Notes: a model not told the origin generated them from the sequence alone. 64,000 bases of DNA from Panacibacter microcysteis (GCF_015831355.1 NZ_JADWYR010000002.1:372001-436000), one strand, 5' to 3'. Shown: positions 51,142-60,267, numbered from the stretch's first letter. A program made the numbers and translations.

Positions 51142-52119
51142 TTACAGAGGTTGTGCGGCTACTGCAGTGTTGCTTAGCTTAACCGGCTTTATAAAACCTT
51201 TTTCATCAAAATACATTTCCTGTATACAGGTAACGCGGTGGTTGGCTGCTGTTTCGCCCAAAGGTCTCCTGTGGTAGACAATATACCATTTGTCTTTTTG
51301 TGTATTGTGTATTACTGAATGATGCCCCGCACCGGTAGCAATCGTTGAATCCTGCTGCAGTATTTTACCCACTCTTTTAAAAGGGCCAAAAGGAGAATCT
51401 GCAATGGCATATGCTACAGAGTAATCAGGACCAGTCCAGCCCCCTTCACTCCACATAAAATAATATTTGTTGTCTTTGATAAACATCATCGGGCCTTCCA
51501 CGTAATTGTCTGGTGTAATTTCTTTGAACGTGGTACCATCTTCAAAAGATATAAGCCCGGTAAAATCTTTGTTGAGCCTGGCAATATTGCAGTGGCGCCA
51601 GCCACCGTAGATGATGTAATATTGGCCATCTTTATCATGAAACACAAACTGGTCTATTGGTTGTGCACCGTTATAAAACTTATCGATCAGCGGTTTGCCC
51701 GGCAGGTCTTTAAAAGGGCCTTCTGGTTTATCTGAAACGGCTACACCTATGCCTCCATATTCATCATTGTTTTGTATATCATTGGCGCCAAAGAACAGGT
51801 AGTACTTTTTATCTTTTTCAACAATAGCCGGCGCCCATACAGCTCTTTTGGCCCACTTTACATTGGCGGTATCGAGTACTTTGTTATGTTTGGTCCAGTG
51901 TACAAGATCCGGGGAGGAGAAAGCATCAAAAAAAACCTGTTTTTCGTATTTGTCAGAATAAGTAGGGTAGATCCAATATTTGTTGCCAAGGATAACACCT
52001 TCAGGGTCTGCATACCACCCTTCAATAATGGGGTTTTTGGAGGCCTCGTTTTGTTGGGCAAAAGTTCCAAGAGCAATGGTGGTTAGCACACTTATAAAGC
52101 CGGTTCTGAGTATTTTCAT
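51142..52119 (-). CDS. Glycoside hydrolase family 43-like enzyme
   Basis: The protein has about 325 residues with a signal peptide (MKILRTGFISVLTTIALGTFAQ) and a five-bladed beta-propeller of the GH43 type. The expected catalytic residues are present: Asp in GWYADPEGVI (base), Asp in QPIDQFVF (pKa modulator) and Glu in NYVEGPMMF (acid). GH43 enzymes release arabinose, xylose or galactose from polysaccharides; the specificity is not readable. The frame extends to 52146, but Met at 52119 begins the signal peptide. It lies 78 bp downstream of the Gfo/Idh/MocA gene on the same strand. Confidence 0.85.
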   Translation of the reverse strand: MKILRTGFISVLTTIALGTFAQQNEASKNPIIEGWYADPEGVILGNKYWIYPTYSDKYEKQVFFDAFSSPDLVHWTKHNKVLDTANVKWAKRAVWAPAIVEKDKKYYLFFGANDIQNNDEYGGIGVAVSDKPEGPFKDLPGKPLIDKFYNGAQPIDQFVFHDKDGQYYIIYGGWRHCNIARLNKDFTGLISFEDGTTFKEITPDNYVEGPMMFIKDNKYYFMWSEGGWTGPDYSVAYAIADSPFGPFKRVGKILQQDSTIATGAGHHSVIHNTQKDKWYIVYHRRPLGETAANHRVTCIQEMYFDEKGFIKPVKLSNTAVAAQPL

Positions 52120-52197
52120 AAACCCGAAAATAACGCTTTCATACATTTTAAAATGGCAAATCTTTTTTGCAAAACCTGCACAAGAGATTTATAAACC

Positions 52198-53298
52198 TTA
52201 CGCAATTGCTATACGGGTGTTTTGCCGCACAGCGCTATAAATAGCTTCTACTACTCTTATGTCTCTTAAGCCTTCTTCGCCCGGTACCAGTACCGTTTTG
52301 TTTTGCATAATGGCCAGTGCGTCCTCATCCATCTGTTTTACCTGCTCATAGGGTATTTCAGTAATAGCGGGTTTAATCACCAGTCCATCGCTGGCAGTGC
52401 CCTGCACGCCGTTGTAGGCAGAGAACGGCTCCAGTTTGTACCAGCCTTTCGTGCATTCGGTTTTCATATGGTTCATGTCTTTGCCAAAACTGGCTTCGCA
52501 TTCTGCCAGTGCACCCGATGGAAACTCCAGGTTAAAATGAATGGTCTCGTCCACATCTTTGTAAATCTCCGGCCTGGTCGTTGACTGCTTTGCCGTTACT
52601 GCTACAGGCTCTTCACCGGTAATATACCGTGCTGCATTCAGCGGGTATACGCCCATGTCGTACATACAACCTCCGCCAAGGCTTTTGGTTTGTTTCCAGT
52701 GGTTGGTCCGGTTATCAACATAGCCCGCAAAAGCAGTTACTTTCCGTATAGCACCATATCTTTTCTCCTTACCAAACTGTATGATCTGCTGTGTCACCGG
52801 TTCATGATGCAACCGGTAACCAATACTGAGTTTTACTTTGTTACTGTTGCACGCATCAATCATAGATTTACATTCTGCCACGGTCATGGCCATCGGTTTT
52901 TCGCACCACACATGTTTGCCAGCCCTGGCGGCCCGTATGGCGTATGCTGCATGCATAGATGGTGGCAGTACAATGTATACCACATCAATGTCGGGGTTAT
53001 TGGCCAGCTGGTCAAAGCTTTTGTAATCATAAATGTTCTTATCGGCAATCCTGTATTGCGCCTGCCATTTCTTTGCTTTCTCCGGTGTGCCGGTTACAAT
53101 GCCTTTTAACTCGCAATGTTTTGTAAGCTGCAATGCAGGCGCAAGCAGATCTGTGCTGTAGTAACCCAGCCCAACCAGCGCCACTCCAAGCTTTTCTTTT
53201 TTGCGTGGCAGCAATACAGATGCGAAAGCACTGTTGGCTACTGCTGCTGCAGCTATACTGCCCAATGAATGTTTGATAAATATCCTGCGTGATTTCAT
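52198..53298 (-). CDS. Tat-exported Gfo/Idh/MocA family oxidoreductase
   Basis: The 366-residue protein begins with a twin-arginine signal (KSRRIFIKHSLGS then hydrophobic AAAAVANSAFA). It then has a Rossmann domain (VALVGLGYYSTDLLAPAL) and the conserved HVWCEKPMAMTVAECKSM with the catalytic Lys. A C-terminal alpha/beta domain contains GGCMYDMGVYPLNAARYI. Such enzymes are periplasmic NAD(P)-binding oxidoreductases acting on sugars or inositols. The signal implies folding with its cofactor before export. It precedes the GH43 gene in the same direction, suggesting joint action on a released sugar. Confidence 0.85.
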   Translation of the reverse strand: MKSRRIFIKHSLGSIAAAAVANSAFASVLLPRKKEKLGVALVGLGYYSTDLLAPALQLTKHCELKGIVTGTPEKAKKWQAQYRIADKNIYDYKSFDQLANNPDIDVVYIVLPPSMHAAYAIRAARAGKHVWCEKPMAMTVAECKSMIDACNSNKVKLSIGYRLHHEPVTQQIIQFGKEKRYGAIRKVTAFAGYVDNRTNHWKQTKSLGGGCMYDMGVYPLNAARYITGEEPVAVTAKQSTTRPEIYKDVDETIHFNLEFPSGALAECEASFGKDMNHMKTECTKGWYKLEPFSAYNGVQGTASDGLVIKPAITEIPYEQVKQMDEDALAIMQNKTVLVPGEEGLRDIRVVEAIYSAVRQNTRIAIA

Positions 53299-53353
53299 AA
53301 TAATGTTATTTGTATGATTGTTGAGCGTCGTTACTGTCCGAAAGTTTTTTATG

Positions 53354-53420
53354 ATGGGCCGGGCTGCATATCATGCATTAAGCGCCTGTTGCGTCGCACA
53401 CTTGTACTGCAGTACTTTTT
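53354..53420 (+). repeat. Intergenic repeat, type B
   Basis: The core at 53388-53407 is GTTGCGTCGCACACTTGTAC, with left arm GGCCGGGCTGC...CATTAAGCGCCT and right side TGCAG. Confidence 0.85.
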
Positions 53421-53487
53421 TCAACACTCCGGCTATATCGTCATATGTTTTTTACAAGGCAGTCTGCGATAAAACCCGTTATGATCT

Positions 53488-54756
53488 TTATAAACTTTTG
53501 TCTGCATTTTCAATAGCTTGTCTTTTAAATTTCTTATTGACAATTTTTTCAATCGTCAACCCCTGAACAATAATAGAAAATACAACCACGCAATAGGTAA
53601 TAAATATAAAAAGATTTTTGTGCATGCCTGCACCAAGGCTTAAAGCAAGTGCTACAGATACGCCGCCACGTAAACCACCCCATGTAAGAAATACGATTGT
53701 CTTCATGGTCATTTTTTGCTGCAGCCTTACAATCAGCGAGGGCAGCAGGATAGAAATAAATCTTGCAAACAACACAACCGGTATTGTTATAATGCCAATA
53801 AGCCAGTAGTTATCAAAATTTTTGATCAGCAGCAGTTCCAGGCCTATCAACACGAAAAGAATGATATTAAGTATTTCATCTATCAGTTCCCAGAACTTGT
53901 CTATGTATTCTTTCGACACATCACTCATTGCATATTTCTTCCCATAGTTGCCAATAAAAATGCCTGCCGAGACCATGGTCAGCGGCGCAGATACCGAGAG
54001 CGATTTAGCCAGTATATAACCGCCCATCACCACTGCAATCGTTATCATCACCTCTACTTTGTAGTCATCAATTGTTCTTAAAGCGCCGGAACTTACAAAG
54101 CCCAAAGCAACGCCCAGCACAAGTGCACCTACTGCTTCCCGCAGAAAAATGTGTGATACTTCTTTTAGTGATACGCCTTCGCCGGGGTTATGTATTGCAT
54201 GAAGGATGGTAACAAATATTACGAGCGCAACCCCATCATTAAAGATAGATTCGCCGGCAATCTTCGTTTCCAGCGATTTTGGTACACCGGTATCTTTTAT
54301 TACACCAAGGACAGAGACGGGATCAGTAGGAGAGATCAAGGCACCAAACAACAGGCATTGCTCAATGCTTACCGGGCTTTTGAGCAACTGCATTACGCCA
54401 AACAGCATACCGCCAACAATAAAAGTTGATATAACGACCCCTATTGTTGAAAACAAAACCACGGGCAGTTGCTGTGCACGCAGGTCTTTAATCTTTATCT
54501 GGATTGTGCCGGCAAACAACAGGAAATTCAGTACCACACCAATGATTACATCCGTAAAATCCACTGAGCTGATCAGCTTTACTGAATCGGCAGAGATTGT
54601 AGGGAATAAACGGCTTGTGAGCAACAATAATATAGATACAACAATGGCGATGATCATTACACCAATATTATTGGGAAGCTTTAAGAAGCGGCGGTTGATG
54701 TAAGCAAATACAGTAGCAATAACAATAAATACAGCGATGACATTAAACAGATTCAT
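53488..54756 (-). CDS. Na+/H+ antiporter of the CPA1/NhaP type
   Basis: The 422-residue protein has about 12 membrane segments. It carries the CPA1 signatures LFGALISPTDPVSVLGVI, GESIFNDGVALVIF (Asn-Asp pair) and WGGLRGGVSVALALSL. It exchanges Na+ or K+ for H+ across the inner membrane and so maintains pH and salt balance. No C-terminal regulatory domain is present (unlike long NhaP or KefB types). The start at 54756 gives the first helix at once (MNLFNVIAVFIVIATVFAYI). It stands alone. Functionally it complements the Kdp system 29 kb away, but no regulatory link is visible. Confidence 0.9.
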   Translation of the reverse strand: MNLFNVIAVFIVIATVFAYINRRFLKLPNNIGVMIIAIVVSILLLLTSRLFPTISADSVKLISSVDFTDVIIGVVLNFLLFAGTIQIKIKDLRAQQLPVVLFSTIGVVISTFIVGGMLFGVMQLLKSPVSIEQCLLFGALISPTDPVSVLGVIKDTGVPKSLETKIAGESIFNDGVALVIFVTILHAIHNPGEGVSLKEVSHIFLREAVGALVLGVALGFVSSGALRTIDDYKVEVMITIAVVMGGYILAKSLSVSAPLTMVSAGIFIGNYGKKYAMSDVSKEYIDKFWELIDEILNIILFVLIGLELLLIKNFDNYWLIGIITIPVVLFARFISILLPSLIVRLQQKMTMKTIVFLTWGGLRGGVSVALALSLGAGMHKNLFIFITYCVVVFSIIVQGLTIEKIVNKKFKRQAIENADKSL

Positions 54757-54840
54757 ACGGCTCTAAATATACTCAAATATGTTGCCTGTTATATATACCT
54801 GTTTTGATAATATGTGCGGTGCTTATACCCGCAGGCTGAA

Positions 54841-54907
54841 GCTGCAAAACTTGTTGCAGTACAAGTGAGTGACACAACCGGAGATGCTGCTTATTCCTGG
54901 CTGGCAA
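54841..54907 (-). repeat. Intergenic repeat, type A, short form
   Basis: An exact core at 54859-54878 on the minus strand. The right side begins TGCAACAAG, closer to type B copies than to other type A copies. It lies between divergent genes. Confidence 0.85.
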
Positions 54908-54998
54908 ACAACATTTTCTTTCCATGCTTTTTTAACAGTCGCGCCTGTATCGGCAAGTTTTTTGGCATGGTTTTGTAACTAATATAAGCTCACCAAAG

Positions 54999-55229
54999 AT
55001 GTTAGCTATGAAAGCATGTTTTATTAAGTTAAATTGCCTGGAAGACACACTGGATAACACCGTAACAGTAAATGCTGGTAACATCTCTACTATCAAAAGA
55101 ATAACATACAATGATGTTTTACAAACAATGGTTATGATGGTAGGTGGAGAACGTTTTGGTGTTAGTGAAACTCCGGAAGAAATTGCAGAGATTGTTGAAA
55201 GAGAACTTTCTAAAGAGCCTGCATATTAA
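54999..55229 (+). CDS. Small protein of unknown function
   Basis: The 76-residue protein has an alternating strand-rich start (KACFIKLNCLEDTLDNTVTV) and a helical end (ETPEEIAEIVERELSKEPAY). The GERFGVSETPEEIAEIVE part resembles FlbD-like or small beta-grasp proteins, but only weakly. Met at 55008 is an alternative start. The frame is coding-like in composition and followed by a terminator. No function is claimed. Confidence 0.55.
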   Translation: MLAMKACFIKLNCLEDTLDNTVTVNAGNISTIKRITYNDVLQTMVMMVGGERFGVSETPEEIAEIVERELSKEPAY

Positions 55230-55250
55230 GCACATCATTTAATTTTTAAA

Positions 55251-55278
55251 AAGAGCGCATCTTACGATGCGCTTTTTT
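55251..55278 (+). terminator. Terminator of the 76-residue protein gene
   Basis: AGCGCATC / GATGCGCT, an 8-bp perfect stem with loop TTAC and a T run, 24 bp after the stop. Confidence 0.85.
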
Positions 55279-55300
55279 ATTTTTATGCCAAAGACTTGAT

Positions 55301-55591
55301 ATGCCGCAGTTCCTGATACTTGCTACCGACTATAAAGATGAACAAGCCTTAACAAGAAGGTTACAGGTAAGAGAAGTACACCTGGCCCGTATGCGGACGG
55401 AAAAAGAAAAGGCTGTTTTTATCTTTGGCGGCGCAAGGTTGAACGCATCGGGTAATATGTGCGGTTCTATGCTTGTTATAGCGTTGCCAGATATCTCCAC
55501 AGTTGAACAATGGATTGAAGAGGACCCTTACATTAAGGGAAAAGTTTGGGAGTCTGTGGAAATACTTCCATTTAAAACTGCCGCTGTTTAA
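55301..55591 (+). CDS. YciI-like protein
   Basis: The 96-residue protein matches the YCII family: an N-terminal LILATDYKD strand, a RRLQVREVHLARM helix with the family His, FIFGGARL and ISTVEQWIEEDPYIKGKVWES with the EDPY/F motif. YciI-like proteins are dimeric ferredoxin-like folds with unknown or hydrolase-like activity. Its last four bases overlap the convergent subtilase gene. It follows the terminator of the preceding gene by 23 bp. Confidence 0.85.
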   Translation: MPQFLILATDYKDEQALTRRLQVREVHLARMRTEKEKAVFIFGGARLNASGNMCGSMLVIALPDISTVEQWIEEDPYIKGKVWESVEILPFKTAAV

Positions 55592-58449
55592 TTAACCAGG
55601 ATCTTACCACTATAGGTCTTTACACCCTCTGTATAAATAATGGCCATGTACACGCCCCGTGCAAGCCTGCTTACCGGTATATCTGTCCTGGTAGTATTAA
55701 AGTTTTGTTGTAAAACCTTCCTTCCCGTTGCATCAAAAAGCATCAGCGTATTGGTGTAGAAATTATCCGTTACAATGGTAAATGAGCCATTTCTGGGCAC
55801 CGGGTTCGGGTAAAACACAAATTTGTTGTTGCCACCGGCAAAATAGATCGTCGCCTCAGTAGTGGTAATCGTCTGCCCATTTGTAAGCGTAACTACAGCG
55901 CGGAAAATGTTTGTTCCGGTATGGAGCGTGTTTGCCTCGTAAGTGTTTGCAACAACCCGAACCGGTGAAATGGTTTCTATGGTTTGCCATCCGGTAGTGC
56001 TGAACTGCTGAAAAGCAATACTGCTTACATTATAGGTAGTGCCCAGCGAAAGCTGCAACTGCGCGGTATTGTTGGTAGTAAGATCTGCCAGGAAGTTATT
56101 GATGTAGCAGCCGGTACCCTGGGTGGTGTAATCAAAAGCGTAACTTCTTACACCTTCGTAGCCATCCTGTAACAATGTTGTGATGGCTATATATGGTGAT
56201 TGTGTAGCATGCAGCACAATACTGGTGTCTGTAGTAGTTGTAAATGGTTCGAGATACTTATCACCGAGCAGGTAGACCTTATAACCATTTACGTTTGGCG
56301 CTTTATTCCAGGTTATCAGCACAGAATCTGCGCAATTAAAGCCTACATCTGTTGTAAGCTGCTTCGAAAAATTGAATGTATCGGAATAGTATTGGTCGCT
56401 GCCAATCGTCATGCGTGCAATGGCTGTGGTAAACTGCGCAGGTGTGGTCCATTTTAAATAACGGTCGCTGAGGTTTACGGCAGACGCAATATTTTTCCAG
56501 GTGTTGCCTTTATCGGTACTGTAGTCAAGCACGCCGGTAGTACTGCTGGCATAACTGCTTTGCCACCTGAAAATACTGTTTTCACCACTCGTAAAATGGT
56601 CATTGGCAGCCGGAGAGATAAAGTAAAAATCGTTTTGCTCATCCCACCGGTAAACAACATAAAATTTCTGCGGGCCACGGGGTATATTGTAGCCATTGAC
56701 GCGGATCGTCAAAGTGCCGTTTGCCGGGTTATCTACCGTAACCTGTTCTACTACATTCAGGCTGTCCCGTCCTTTTGTGGCTGCTTTGCGCAGCGAGTCT
56801 GCCGAAGCAGCACTGTTCAGCACCCACGGAAGAATGACGTTTTGTTTGGACTGTAGTTGCAGATCGAGGTCATTTACCAGCGCCGTAAATGCATTTGCCT
56901 GAGCAGCCGGGTCTGTCCACGTAAGTGTTACCTTCAGGTTGCGGGCATTGGCGGGCACTGTTATCGTAAAAGTTTGTGTTTGCCCATCTGCCACCGCGCC
57001 TGTAAAGTACTTGCCAGACCTGGTGTCTTCTACGGCGCGGTAAGCATTTACGTTACCGTAGCCGGAAAAATAATCAGGGCCCCTTCTGTTAATATCATCC
57101 GCACTGTTAATGATGAAAGCTTTTGTAAGCGCATTCTCCGGCAGGGAATCCTGGTGTTGCTGAGCATATGCCGATTGCACGGCCAGCACTACGCCAGATG
57201 TTATGGCTGCAGCGCCAGAGCTGCCATCATTGCCATAGGCTGCAAGATCCGGCTTTATGCGCCCGTCGTATGCAGGCCCTTTTGAACTAAGGTCAGATAT
57301 TGTAAAGAATGAGTCTATTGAGCCAACAGTAAGTATATTTTTGGCCATTTTAAAACTACCGCTGATGTTGGCAAACCCTGTAATATTTTCATATGGGCTG
57401 CCTGCAAGGCTGTCTTTACTGGTGCCAATGTTACCCGCAGAAAACACGTGCAGCAATGCAGGGTTATCAACCATACTCTGGTCATAGGCAGCTGCATCTG
57501 CCGCATAAAAGTTTTCAATGCCCACGCCATAAGAGTGGTTTTGCACACTTATATTATTTGTGGCGTAGTTCTGCCCGTCTGGCAATAAAATGGCAAAATC
57601 AGATGAAGTAAGTGTACATGCATTGGTTACACCACGGCCGGTAAAAAAGGAGTTACCGGCGCCGCCGATCAATGTTGCCATTGTTGTTGCGTGGGAAGAA
57701 GTGGTTGCACTTTCCAGCCCACTTGTTTTTATTCGGTTTTTAAAGTCTATATCGCTGTAATCAAACCGGTTCTCTTTTACCGATGCGGTAAGATTTGTAC
57801 CATTTATACCCGGGTAAGCCGCAAAGAGGAGGTTGGTGCTATTGGCGCTGTTATCGTAATCATTGATAACGGTTTCTTCTTTTGCGCTATTCAGCCGCAT
57901 ATCTACAGATTGCACATATTCATTTTCAAGCAAGGTTTGCTCTATGAAATCAATGCTGGTCTTTACCAGGAAGAGATGGTATTTTTCTATGGTACGAATA
58001 ATGGTTGCCCGGCTGTTGTTTGCTGCTATCAGCGACTCAAAAGATCCCGGGTCAGATGCGCTGATAAGAAAATTGTAGCTGCCCTTCTGCAACGCCTTTT
58101 TCTTTTGCAGCAATGCCGGCGAAAGTTTCCAGTCGTTGTTTGCTGCTTCTACATGTTCCACCATCAATGGGCTGTTGCGGGTAAGCAGGGAAGCCGTCTG
58201 GTGGTCAATTATAAACCATTGTTTCGAAAGTTGTCTTTTAAAAACAGCGGCATAGCGTTTTTTAAAAGCTCCTGCGTAGCCGGCTTTTATTTTTACCAGC
58301 AAGTACTTAAATGCTTCCGGTTGTTTGCCGTTTGAAGCCATTTTGCCGGAAAAACTCAACCGGATGGCATTATCTGTGGAATCTGTCGTTTCCTGTGAAA
58401 ATCCTTTAAATGTGCAGCAGATCAAAAGAAAAAAAAGCAGGCGTTTCAT
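55588..58449 (-). CDS. Subtilisin-like (S8) serine peptidase with type IX sorting domain
   Basis: The 953-residue secreted protein has a signal peptide (MKRLLFFLLICCTFKGFSQ), an N-terminal prodomain, an S8 domain (about 195-480), beta-sandwich domains and a C-terminal type IX secretion sorting domain (FVFYPNPVPRNGSFTI to VKTYSGKILVN). Catalytic His lies in SSHATTMATLIGGAG and Ser in DGSSGAAAITSGV. The position of the usual Asp reads SVKENRFDYSDIDF, with Glu where Asp is expected, so activity may be altered, or this is a family variant. PorP/SprF at 60268 belongs to the same secretion route. It is surface-anchored or released. Confidence 0.8.
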   Translation of the reverse strand: MKRLLFFLLICCTFKGFSQETTDSTDNAIRLSFSGKMASNGKQPEAFKYLLVKIKAGYAGAFKKRYAAVFKRQLSKQWFIIDHQTASLLTRNSPLMVEHVEAANNDWKLSPALLQKKKALQKGSYNFLISASDPGSFESLIAANNSRATIIRTIEKYHLFLVKTSIDFIEQTLLENEYVQSVDMRLNSAKEETVINDYDNSANSTNLLFAAYPGINGTNLTASVKENRFDYSDIDFKNRIKTSGLESATTSSHATTMATLIGGAGNSFFTGRGVTNACTLTSSDFAILLPDGQNYATNNISVQNHSYGVGIENFYAADAAAYDQSMVDNPALLHVFSAGNIGTSKDSLAGSPYENITGFANISGSFKMAKNILTVGSIDSFFTISDLSSKGPAYDGRIKPDLAAYGNDGSSGAAAITSGVVLAVQSAYAQQHQDSLPENALTKAFIINSADDINRRGPDYFSGYGNVNAYRAVEDTRSGKYFTGAVADGQTQTFTITVPANARNLKVTLTWTDPAAQANAFTALVNDLDLQLQSKQNVILPWVLNSAASADSLRKAATKGRDSLNVVEQVTVDNPANGTLTIRVNGYNIPRGPQKFYVVYRWDEQNDFYFISPAANDHFTSGENSIFRWQSSYASSTTGVLDYSTDKGNTWKNIASAVNLSDRYLKWTTPAQFTTAIARMTIGSDQYYSDTFNFSKQLTTDVGFNCADSVLITWNKAPNVNGYKVYLLGDKYLEPFTTTTDTSIVLHATQSPYIAITTLLQDGYEGVRSYAFDYTTQGTGCYINNFLADLTTNNTAQLQLSLGTTYNVSSIAFQQFSTTGWQTIETISPVRVVANTYEANTLHTGTNIFRAVVTLTNGQTITTTEATIYFAGGNNKFVFYPNPVPRNGSFTIVTDNFYTNTLMLFDATGRKVLQQNFNTTRTDIPVSRLARGVYMAIIYTEGVKTYSGKILVN

Positions 58450-58529
58450 CTGGTTTATTTGATTATTGTAACCTGGTTGGGTAGATTAAAAGTATCAATT
58501 CTTTGCTTTACAAGGGTTTATTTTTTATG

Positions 58530-58611
58530 TGGCCGGCTTTTGGGCTTTGTGGCATCACCTGTTGTGTCACTCACTTCAGGGTTCCATTTTCATGGCGGCT
58601 GCAGCGTTCCG
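58530..58611 (+). repeat. Intergenic repeat, type A, long form with CAGG ending
   Basis: The core at 58561-58580 is GTTGTGTCACTCACTTCAGG. GGCCGGC and GGCATCACCT precede it; GTTCCATTTTCATGGCGGC follows. Confidence 0.85.
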
Positions 58612-58704
58612 TTTTTTACCCGCGCAAAATTTATGAGCTTGGCAGAATGTGCAGTATGCTTACTTTTTGTTTTTGTGGAAAGGTGCAATAAAAATGGGGC
58701 TGGG

Positions 58705-59151
58705 CTAAAAAATACTAAACTCGTGCCTGCCTGAATATGAGAAGGGTACTGTTATGTAAATACCTCCTTTACCAACTTTTGTAGTGCCTTTTACTTCCAG
58801 TAGTAACTCCTTGGTAAAAAGTGAGGTAAGCGTGTTTTTGAAAAGGTTTTTCATGTTCACATTCATTTTAGAAGGCACCACAAACTCTGACTTTTTGGCA
58901 ATGTGCATGGTGGTGTCGAGAATGTACTTGCCCAGGTAATTGTGCTCCACGTATACATCGCAATCTATATGCTTCAGGTCAACGCCAAAGTTGTTGGGGT
59001 TGAAGTAAACCAGGTCCATACTAATGGAGGAGTTCTGAAAACCCAGGCTGTCAATCTTAAAATTTCGCAGGTCGCGGTATTCAAAGCTTTGTGGCTTTTT
59101 ACAACTGGCAAATGCCAGGAGCAACAATAGGATGGGGGCAAAAATTTTCAT
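58705..59151 (-). CDS. LEA14-like lipoprotein
   Basis: The lipoprotein has about 148 residues with MKIFAPILLLLLAFASC and Cys at residue 17. It then has the LEA type 2/Why-domain pattern: FKIDSLGFQNSSISMDLVYF, then NPNNFGVDLKHIDCDVYVEH, MHIAKKSEFVVPSKMNVNMK. The family is a beta-sandwich of the water-stress type; in Bacteroidota such lipoproteins have no known role. The frame extends to 59274, but those residues are not coding-like and Met at 59151 starts the lipobox. It is monocistronic. Confidence 0.75.
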   Translation of the reverse strand: MKIFAPILLLLLAFASCKKPQSFEYRDLRNFKIDSLGFQNSSISMDLVYFNPNNFGVDLKHIDCDVYVEHNYLGKYILDTTMHIAKKSEFVVPSKMNVNMKNLFKNTLTSLFTKELLLEVKGTTKVGKGGIYITVPFSYSGRHEFSIF

Positions 59152-59417
59152 GCAACGATTTACGTGCAAAATAATCAGAAAGATTAAAAGCGGTGAAAAA
59201 CAAATGGTTATTAACTTAGTTTTATGCGCGTTTTTTTTGCTACAAAATTTAGGAAAGCAAAAAATGCCGGTCAAAAAACATAGCCTAATTTTTTTAGTAT
59301 ATAAAATATTAATCTAAAACATTTATTTTCAATTTATTATAGTGGTTTATTACATATTTAAACGGATTTAAATTTTGTTGTTGAGGAAGAATTTGGCTTG
59401 TAGTAAAAGTTTTAAAC

Positions 59418-60044
59418 ATGCATAAAATTTCGAATTTGAAAAAGTTTTTAATTATTGAAAATCAATATTTTCCAACGGTTAATTGGTATAAAGCTTCGTT
59501 TTCCAGGCAATATATAATTCTTTCCAGATGCGAACGCTTTCAAAAAATGACTTTTCGCAACAGAACGGTGATTTGTGGCGCGAATGGATTGATCAACCTC
59601 TCTGTGCCTGTAGAGCAAGGACGGGATCAGAAGTTGCCTTTTGGGGAAGTGAGGATCAGTTACCGGGATAACTGGCAAATGAATCATTGGAGGGGAATTG
59701 TGTCCTGCTATGGCAAATCCCCGTTTTTCGAATTTTACCGCAGCGACATGGAGAAGCTTTTTTCCAGGCGTTATGCATTTCTTTTTGACATGAACCTCGA
59801 GATTATAGGTTGGCTCAATAAAATGCTTCAGTTGCCCGCACAAATTCAGGTGGAGGAAAACTTTGTTGAAAACCCGGATGCTGACAATATGACAAATAAT
59901 TGGTTGCCTAAAAACTTCCAGGCCCTGGGTCCATTGGTAACATATACCCAGGTTTTTGAAGACCGGATCGGTTTTCAAACAAACGTTAGTATCATGGATT
60001 TGCTGTTTAATACCGGTCCGGCAGCAGGAAAATTATTGCGGTAA
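59418..60044 (+). CDS. WbqC-like protein
   Basis: The 208-residue protein matches the WbqC family: IENQYFPTVNWYKASFS, FQKMTFRNRTVICGANGLIN, LSVPV, WRGIVSCYGKSPFFEFY, LFDMNLEIIGWLNKML and a C-terminal VSIMDLLFNTG. WbqC-like proteins are linked to O-antigen or glycan gene clusters and may act on sugar nucleotides; the reaction is not established here. It is cytoplasmic. The first Met at 59418 is preceded by AT-rich DNA. Its length of 208 residues is usual for the family. Confidence 0.85.
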   Translation: MHKISNLKKFLIIENQYFPTVNWYKASFSRQYIILSRCERFQKMTFRNRTVICGANGLINLSVPVEQGRDQKLPFGEVRISYRDNWQMNHWRGIVSCYGKSPFFEFYRSDMEKLFSRRYAFLFDMNLEIIGWLNKMLQLPAQIQVEENFVENPDADNMTNNWLPKNFQALGPLVTYTQVFEDRIGFQTNVSIMDLLFNTGPAAGKLLR

Positions 60045-60134
60045 CGGTTTAAAATGTTCGTCTGCATACAGCGGGCAAACTATGCGCGAAGCTGGTATTT
60101 TTAAAAGCTACGCTAAGGTCTTCGCATTTGCTCA

Positions 60135-60204
60135 ATCGGTTTGTTGCAGTTGAAGAGTGCGACGCAACAGCAGCTTAATAGCATTGTTGCAGCCGGGTTC
60201 AAAA
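60135..60204 (-). repeat. Intergenic repeat, type B, CAAC ending
   Basis: The core at 60149-60168 reads GTTGCGTCGCACTCTTCAAC on the minus strand; the left arm is AACCCGGCTGC...GCTATTAAGCTGCT. Confidence 0.9.
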
Positions 60205-60267
60205 TATCTTTCCCCAAAAAATATATCTATGTTTTTGAATAACATGAAATTGTAATTTTAGCGTACC

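Noticed and set aside
4151-60168. CRISPR array made of the dispersed repeats
   Set aside because: The copies are kilobases apart and on both strands, with no regular spacers or cas genes. No CRISPR array was seen anywhere in the window.
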